64,000 bases of DNA from Podarcis raffonei (Eukaryota > Chordata > Lepidosauria > Squamata > Lacertidae), in assembly GCF_027172205.1 (NCBI RefSeq), contig NC_070619.1:2242001-2306000 (forward strand). Reading direction: 5' to 3'. The notes beneath the pieces were generated by a model. The model did no database searches. It saw only the letters and a list, made by a program, of their open reading frames with translations, and was not told the DNA's origin. Positions 60,230-64,000 of this stretch are shown here, one piece after another (within the stretch, counting starts at the first letter, position 1; the number at the start of each line of letters is the position of its first letter). The position numbers and the translations under genes were made by a program.

Positions 60230-60850
60230 GGGTCACACACAGCCCCCTCCCAGGTGCCAACCACGTTTTCTTCCTACCAGCCCTGCGAGGGAGGCCAGGC
60301 TGAGAAACAGCACCAAGTTAAGTTCTCTCACCTAGATTCCCATATCCATCCATCCCTCCTTTACTGTCACAGTCCTGCTTTGGCTAGGCAAAGGGAAGTT
60401 CTGGGAGAGCTAAGAAAGGGAATTTATATTTTTAAAAAAGCACATCCACTTCCTCACTTTCTGCCTCAACCCCCTTCTGCTTCAAGTCTCACAATTTGGG
60501 TGAAAGGTCTTGAGAGAGGGATGGCATCATCACTTTCTTGCAACTCCTTGCATCAGCTCCCAGTCCAGGACCAAGGCAGAAAGAGGAAGAAGCAAGGATA
60601 TTTTTTTCTGCCACTCAAAATTCCCCCAGGTGTTGGCGCTCCTAAAACATTTCAAGCCCATGAAAACCGGGGAATGGAATTTAATGCACACACTTCGAAT
60701 TGCTAAGGGGCAGGGTTGAAGTGGGTGTATCTTGAATTTCTACCTCTCACAAGTCAGACCCTGGGACACTGGCCAGTCCAGACAGACCCAAATCTACAGC
60801 TGAACCACCTCAGAATAATAACAGTAATAATAACTATTATTATTATTATT
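60230..60850. other. Intergenic DNA, no gene recognised
   Basis: A 160-codon open frame (60224-60706, plus) has no family resemblance. A CR1/SINE tail remnant lies at 60160-60225. Confidence 0.45.
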
Positions 60851-61055
60851 ATTATTTATTATTAATTATTATTATTAGACTGGGTTGCCCCAGCCATTCT
60901 GTATGGCTTCCAACACTTATAAAAACATAATCAAACATTAAAAACTTCCCTGAGCAGGGCTGCCTTCAGATGTCTTCTAAAAGTCAAATAGTTGTTTATC
61001 TCCTTGACATCTGATGGGAGGAAGGGCGCCACCACCGAGAAGGCCCTCTGCATAA
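60850..61055 (-). mobile_element. L2-like LINE 3' end
   Basis: ATT run, GACTGGGTTGCCCCAGCCAT, AAACTTCCCTGAGCAGGGCT and CCTTGACATCTGATGGGAGG. Confidence 0.75.
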
Positions 61056-61296
61056 AAGCATAATACCAAATTCTGCATTTGTAAGAAATGAATCTTTTCA
61101 CTCCCTGCCTCTTGACGTTGGGCAGGTGCTGTCACGGTATTATTTTCTGCAACTGCTAAAAACATTTTTGTTTAGGGCAAAGCCTGTCTAGACACAAAGA
61201 ATGTGGACCCGGGCCTTATGATGGTCAATTGTAATCGTATTTCAGATGATTTTAAATAAGCACCCCATAATGCATAAATAGTATTGCGTATAAATA

Positions 61297-61302
61297 TTTA
61301 TT
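61297..61302 (-). terminator. Polyadenylation signal candidate of hsp30-like copy B
   Basis: AATAAA on the minus strand, about 290 bases after the stop, in an AT-rich stretch at the end of non-repeat sequence. Confidence 0.45.
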
Positions 61303-61591
61303 ATTATTACTGAATAGGACATCTCTATTTTCATCGGAGAAATGTTGGAGGGTATGAGATCCCTGGGCAGTTCACAACATAAAATACAGCATCAAAACAC
61401 GAGATATGAACAAGGACAAAAAAGACCCTCCACCCTGACCTGCAGGCCTCTCCTTTCGTTCATAGAGACGCCTGTTTTCCAGCGTTATATCTGCAAATTG
61501 ACCGACCACCACAAAGGGAAAGGTTATAGTGAAAAGCATTCATGGGCAGAAAAGCCCTGCTCCAGAGTCTCTGCTGCGCCTCGCTTTCCCC

Positions 61592-62101
61592 TCAGCCTTT
61601 GGTCCGGCGGCCTTCCGTGGCGGAGGCGGCTTCCTGGCCGCTGCCCGGCGCCCGGCTGACCTCGATGGGCACTGTCCTGGCGGGCGGCCCGGCAGCCTCG
61701 ATGCGCAGCTGGCCCTCTCGGGAGATGGAGCAGCTGAGCTGCTGGCGGTCCACGCTGCCCGGGACGTCCCACTCGCGGCGGAAGAGCTCGTAGCGGAAAG
61801 GTCCTCCGGGGGTCTGCGTGGCCTTCCTGCCGGTCAGCACCAGCTTCTGGCCCACCAGCTTGACCACCAGCTCCCGGGGGTCAAAGCCGGCCATGTCTTG
61901 GGTCACCGCAAACGGAGCCTCTTCCGGCCCCCGGGACGCTTCCTCGTGGCCCCGGAGCGGCCAGTTGCTGCAGTTGCCCAGCAGCTCCCACAGCGAATCC
62001 ATCTCCCGTTCCAGGTCCTCGAAGAGCGAGTGGGTGGGGGGCCACAGAGCCCGGCTGAGCAGGGGGCTCCGGGGGGCCGCCAGGTGCAGTCGGCACAGCA
62101 T
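61592..62101 (-). CDS. Small heat-shock protein, hsp30-like (copy B)
   Basis: Intronless gene of 169 codons from ATG 62101-62099, MLCRLHLAAPRSPLLSRALW. The M-L/F-C-R-L/I-H start and LWPPTHSLFEDLEREMDSLW are typical of vertebrate hsp30/HSP25-type proteins. The alpha-crystallin domain is about residues 63-150: FAVTQDMAGFDPRELVVKLV, QKLVLTGRK, YELFRREWDVPGSVDRQQLS and EGQLRIEA. The C-terminal motif VPIEV stands for I-x-I/V. It shares the GF-P-L-V-L-G-K-L pattern with copy A but is otherwise quite diverged, so the tandem pair is not a recent duplication. Expected role is a cytosolic holdase chaperone. The numbered HSPB identity cannot be fixed from this sequence. Confidence 0.92.
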   Translation of the reverse strand: MLCRLHLAAPRSPLLSRALWPPTHSLFEDLEREMDSLWELLGNCSNWPLRGHEEASRGPEEAPFAVTQDMAGFDPRELVVKLVGQKLVLTGRKATQTPGGPFRYELFRREWDVPGSVDRQQLSCSISREGQLRIEAAGPPARTVPIEVSRAPGSGQEAASATEGRRTKG

Positions 62102-62193
62102 CTTCGCCTTGGGATGCTTCGAGGGTCTTCTTGCTTGTGGGCTGTTGTTCTCCAGAAGCGGCTCTGTTCTGCTCTCTCTCCCGGAACCTGAGA

Positions 62194-62203
62194 CCTTTTA
62201 TTG
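62194..62203 (-). promoter_or_regulatory. TATA-like box of hsp30-like copy B
   Basis: CAATAAAAGG on the minus strand, about 95 bases before the ATG, a normal TATA distance for a leader of some 65-70 bases. CTTCTGGAGA (TTC/GAg half-sites) lies in the leader at about 62150-62159. No clear three-unit heat-shock element was found upstream. Confidence 0.45.
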
Positions 62204-62599
62204 GGGTCCCAGGCGTCCGACGCTCTCCTCGCCCCCAAAAAGGACTTGGTGCAAAGGGAGGGGGCTGTTAGTCAGACCCCCAAAAGGGCTCAGTGAGGCA
62301 AGGGACCTGCTGCTGTCATCCCTCTGCTCTCAGTGCTGAGGAGAGTTTATAATTAGGGACCAGCTTCCATGCGCAGCCAGGCCAAAATAGAAATCGACAT
62401 CCATCTGAGTCACTGGGAAGACAGCTGTGAGTTAAACCCTGAAGGACACGTCAGTCAAGATCCGAGGCTTGGAAACCCCCCAACATTCAGATGCTTTGTG
62501 GATGTGTGCACGCTTAATCCGTACCCTCCGATATCTCTCCAATGAAAATACGGATGTCCTATTCCATAACAATAATAATTTTATTATTATCTGACTGGG

Positions 62600-62672
62600 T
62601 CGCTGAAAGTCTGTCAGTTTTGATAATAAACCTGATTTGCAATGGGGGCTGAATAATTTCGATTGCATCTGT
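62600..62672 (+). repeat. Paralogous empty site of the Tigger-like insertion at 21627
   Basis: GCTGAAAGTCTGTCAGTTTT GATAATAAACCTG continues with GATTTGCAATGGGGGCTGAA. It matches the two flanks of 21627-21864 joined at a single TA. Confidence 0.85.
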
Positions 62673-62771
62673 ATAAAACCTTAACAAAACATGAAACATT
62701 TTTAAAAAATCCCTATTCAGGGCTGCCTTCAGATGTCTTTTAAGGTTGTATATAGTCACTTATCTCCAGAC

Positions 62772-62860
62772 CATAGCTGTCAATGTTTCCCTTTTTTTAA
62801 GGGAAATTCCCTTATTCCGAATAGGATTCCTCGCAAGAAAAGGGAAAATTGACAGCTATG
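62772..62860. mobile_element. 90-bp hAT-type MITE, copy 2
   Basis: CATAGCTGTCAATGTTTCCC to GGAAAATTGACAGCTATG, with perfect 8-bp CTCCAGAC at 62764-62771 and 62861-62868. Confidence 0.85.
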
Positions 62861-62987
62861 CTCCAGACCTTCCGACATTTCTCCAGTGAAAATAAGGGTG
62901 TCCTAAGGAAAAGCAGGACATTCCTGGATCAAATCAGAAACTGCCCTGCTCTATTCCTCTCCCCGCATTGCTGAATTACCACATAGA

Positions 62988-63112
62988 ATCAGAATTGTTG
63001 AGTTGGAAGGGGCTCCAAGGGTCATCTAGCCCAACCCCAAATGAGGGGCTCGAACCCACAACCATGACATTCAAGGCTCCCATGCTCTACCGACTGAGCC
63101 GTCTTAGACATG
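62988..63112 (-). mobile_element. tRNA-Lys-headed SINE
   Basis: GTTGAGTTGGAAGGGGCTCC, GGGGCTCGAACCCACAACCA and CTCTACCGACTGAGCCGTCT. Confidence 0.8.
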
Positions 63113-63114
63113 TT

Positions 63115-63242
63115 ATGCCACGCTAGAGCGTCAGACCAGGACCAGGGTGACCCAAGTTCAAGTCCTGCGGTCAGTTGCTGCCTCCCAGCCTGGTCTACCT
63201 CACAGGCTTGCTGTGAGGATCACCCCAAATGGCGAGTGCTGC
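63115..63242 (+). mobile_element. MIR-like SINE remnant
   Basis: AGAGCGTCAGACCAGGACCA, AGTTCAAGTCC and CTACCTCACAGGCTTGCTGT. It hosts the L1 that follows. Confidence 0.6.
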
Positions 63243-63757
63243 TGGAGTTAGCAAAACTAACGGATTTAATAAGGTATAAGTCAAATAATTTAATTCAGAA
63301 ACAATGGAAATGTTTAAATGATTATTTATACAAGCAGGGCTCAAATACGAAAGTTTGGTTGTGTCTAGACTAACCTTGTGAAGAGTTCAGAGAACATAAA
63401 GATTTGATGGATTATGAAAGAATCTAAGGAAGGGAAATGATTGAAGAACAGATGTAAATGCGAGTAAGACAACTAAGAGACGTGTGGCGAATGCGCTGGA
63501 AGTTTTTTATAATATTTTAACTATATTGCAGTATTTGAAGCAAGAATTTTGTAATATTCCAGTTTATGAAAAGTATTTTTTCTTTTCTTTTTACTTTATA
63601 TCTTTTATTTTTCCTTTTCTTTCTTTTTATTTTTATTAGTTTTCATTTTGGAAAACATGTATATAAGTGTGTTTACAGTGTTATGTATTGTTCTTTGTTT
63701 TTCTTTCTTTAATTTCTATTTTTTGAAAAATTTAATAATTTTTTTAAAAAAAATTAA
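63243..63757 (+). mobile_element. 5'-truncated L1 LINE
   Basis: Begins in the ORF2 end (ELAKLTDLIRYKSNNLIQKQ, WKCLNDYLYKQ) and ends in an A-rich tail. A 16-bp flank AAATGGCGAGTGCTGC (63227-63242) recurs with one change at 63758-63773. Confidence 0.8.
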
Positions 63758-64000
63758 AAATGGCGGGTGCTGCCAAATTGCAACGACGAACCGAGACGTG
63801 ACGATGGACCTGTGACCTGGAAGCAGAGCTATGGGAACACACTGCTCACATAGTTTATCCCGTTAGGAGGTTTCTATTTATATGCATCCGTAGTAAACAT
63901 CGCAAGGATGCCAAGCCCCCAGGCCTCTAGAAATAGACACTGACCCCTCGTGAGTCACCCAGATTCCTCCTTTCCACCCACCAACTAGCAATAAATAGTT

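Noticed and set aside
60224-60706. Plus-strand open frame of 160 codons between the hsp30-like genes
   Set aside because: No domain, no family likeness and it begins in a SINE/CR1 tail remnant.
61529-62191. Plus-strand open frame of 220 codons and others over the hsp30-like genes
   Set aside because: They are antisense shadows of GC-rich coding sequence. Only the minus frames show the alpha-crystallin pattern.

Overview
The window is vertebrate nuclear DNA with spliced genes, CpG-rich promoters and a dense load of retroposons. Sauria-type tRNA SINEs, tRNA-Lys-headed SINEs, CR1 tails ending in ATTCTATG units, L2-like tails ending in ATT units, and L1 ORF2 ends with a Cys-rich knuckle point to a squamate reptile. 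A lacertid-like lizard is my best guess, but that is inference. Five protein-coding genes can be supported. All exon joints given here were read by eye from splice signals and reading phase.

Left half (about 1-27.8 kb): WDR18 on the minus strand. Seven coding exons (317 residues) lie between 6916 and 27556. The last part of the gene, about a quarter of the human protein, lies beyond the left edge. Its CpG-rich promoter near 27.55-27.75 kb carries YY1, NRF1, ETS and ZNF143-type sites. Introns 1 and 2 are packed with nested mobile elements.

Middle (28.7-36.4 kb): KXD1 on the minus strand, a subunit of the BORC/BLOC-1-related lysosome complexes. It has four coding exons (173 residues), a long 3' UTR, a GC-box-rich first intron and a CpG-island promoter. 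Outside that promoter lies a degenerate tandem repeat (36.43-37.05 kb).

Right half (39.9-56.6 kb): FKBP8 on the plus strand, the membrane-anchored FKBP/TPR protein of mitochondria and ER. It has two probable non-coding 5' exons and eight coding exons (412 residues), with the LIR-like FEVL motif and the C-terminal tail anchor intact. KXD1 and FKBP8 are divergent neighbours, as they are in human 19p13.11. WDR18 beside them is different from human, where it lies in 19p13.3.

Right end (58.2-62.3 kb): two intronless small heat-shock protein genes of the hsp30-like group, tandem on the minus strand, each with a TATA-like box and a poly(A) signal. The first has a repeated segment in its 5' leader.

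The rest is introns and intergenic DNA made largely of CR1, L2-like and L1 LINE ends, SINEs, non-autonomous Tc1/mariner (Tigger-like) and hAT-type elements, and microsatellites. The most instructive structures are an L1 insertion flanked by a 61-bp or longer duplication, elements nested three deep, a Tigger-like insertion with a paralogous empty site in the same window, a 90-bp hAT-type MITE with perfect 8-bp target duplications in both copies, and an unclassified direct repeat pair flanking WDR18 exon 2. I found no new enzyme system, CRISPR array or RNA gene.
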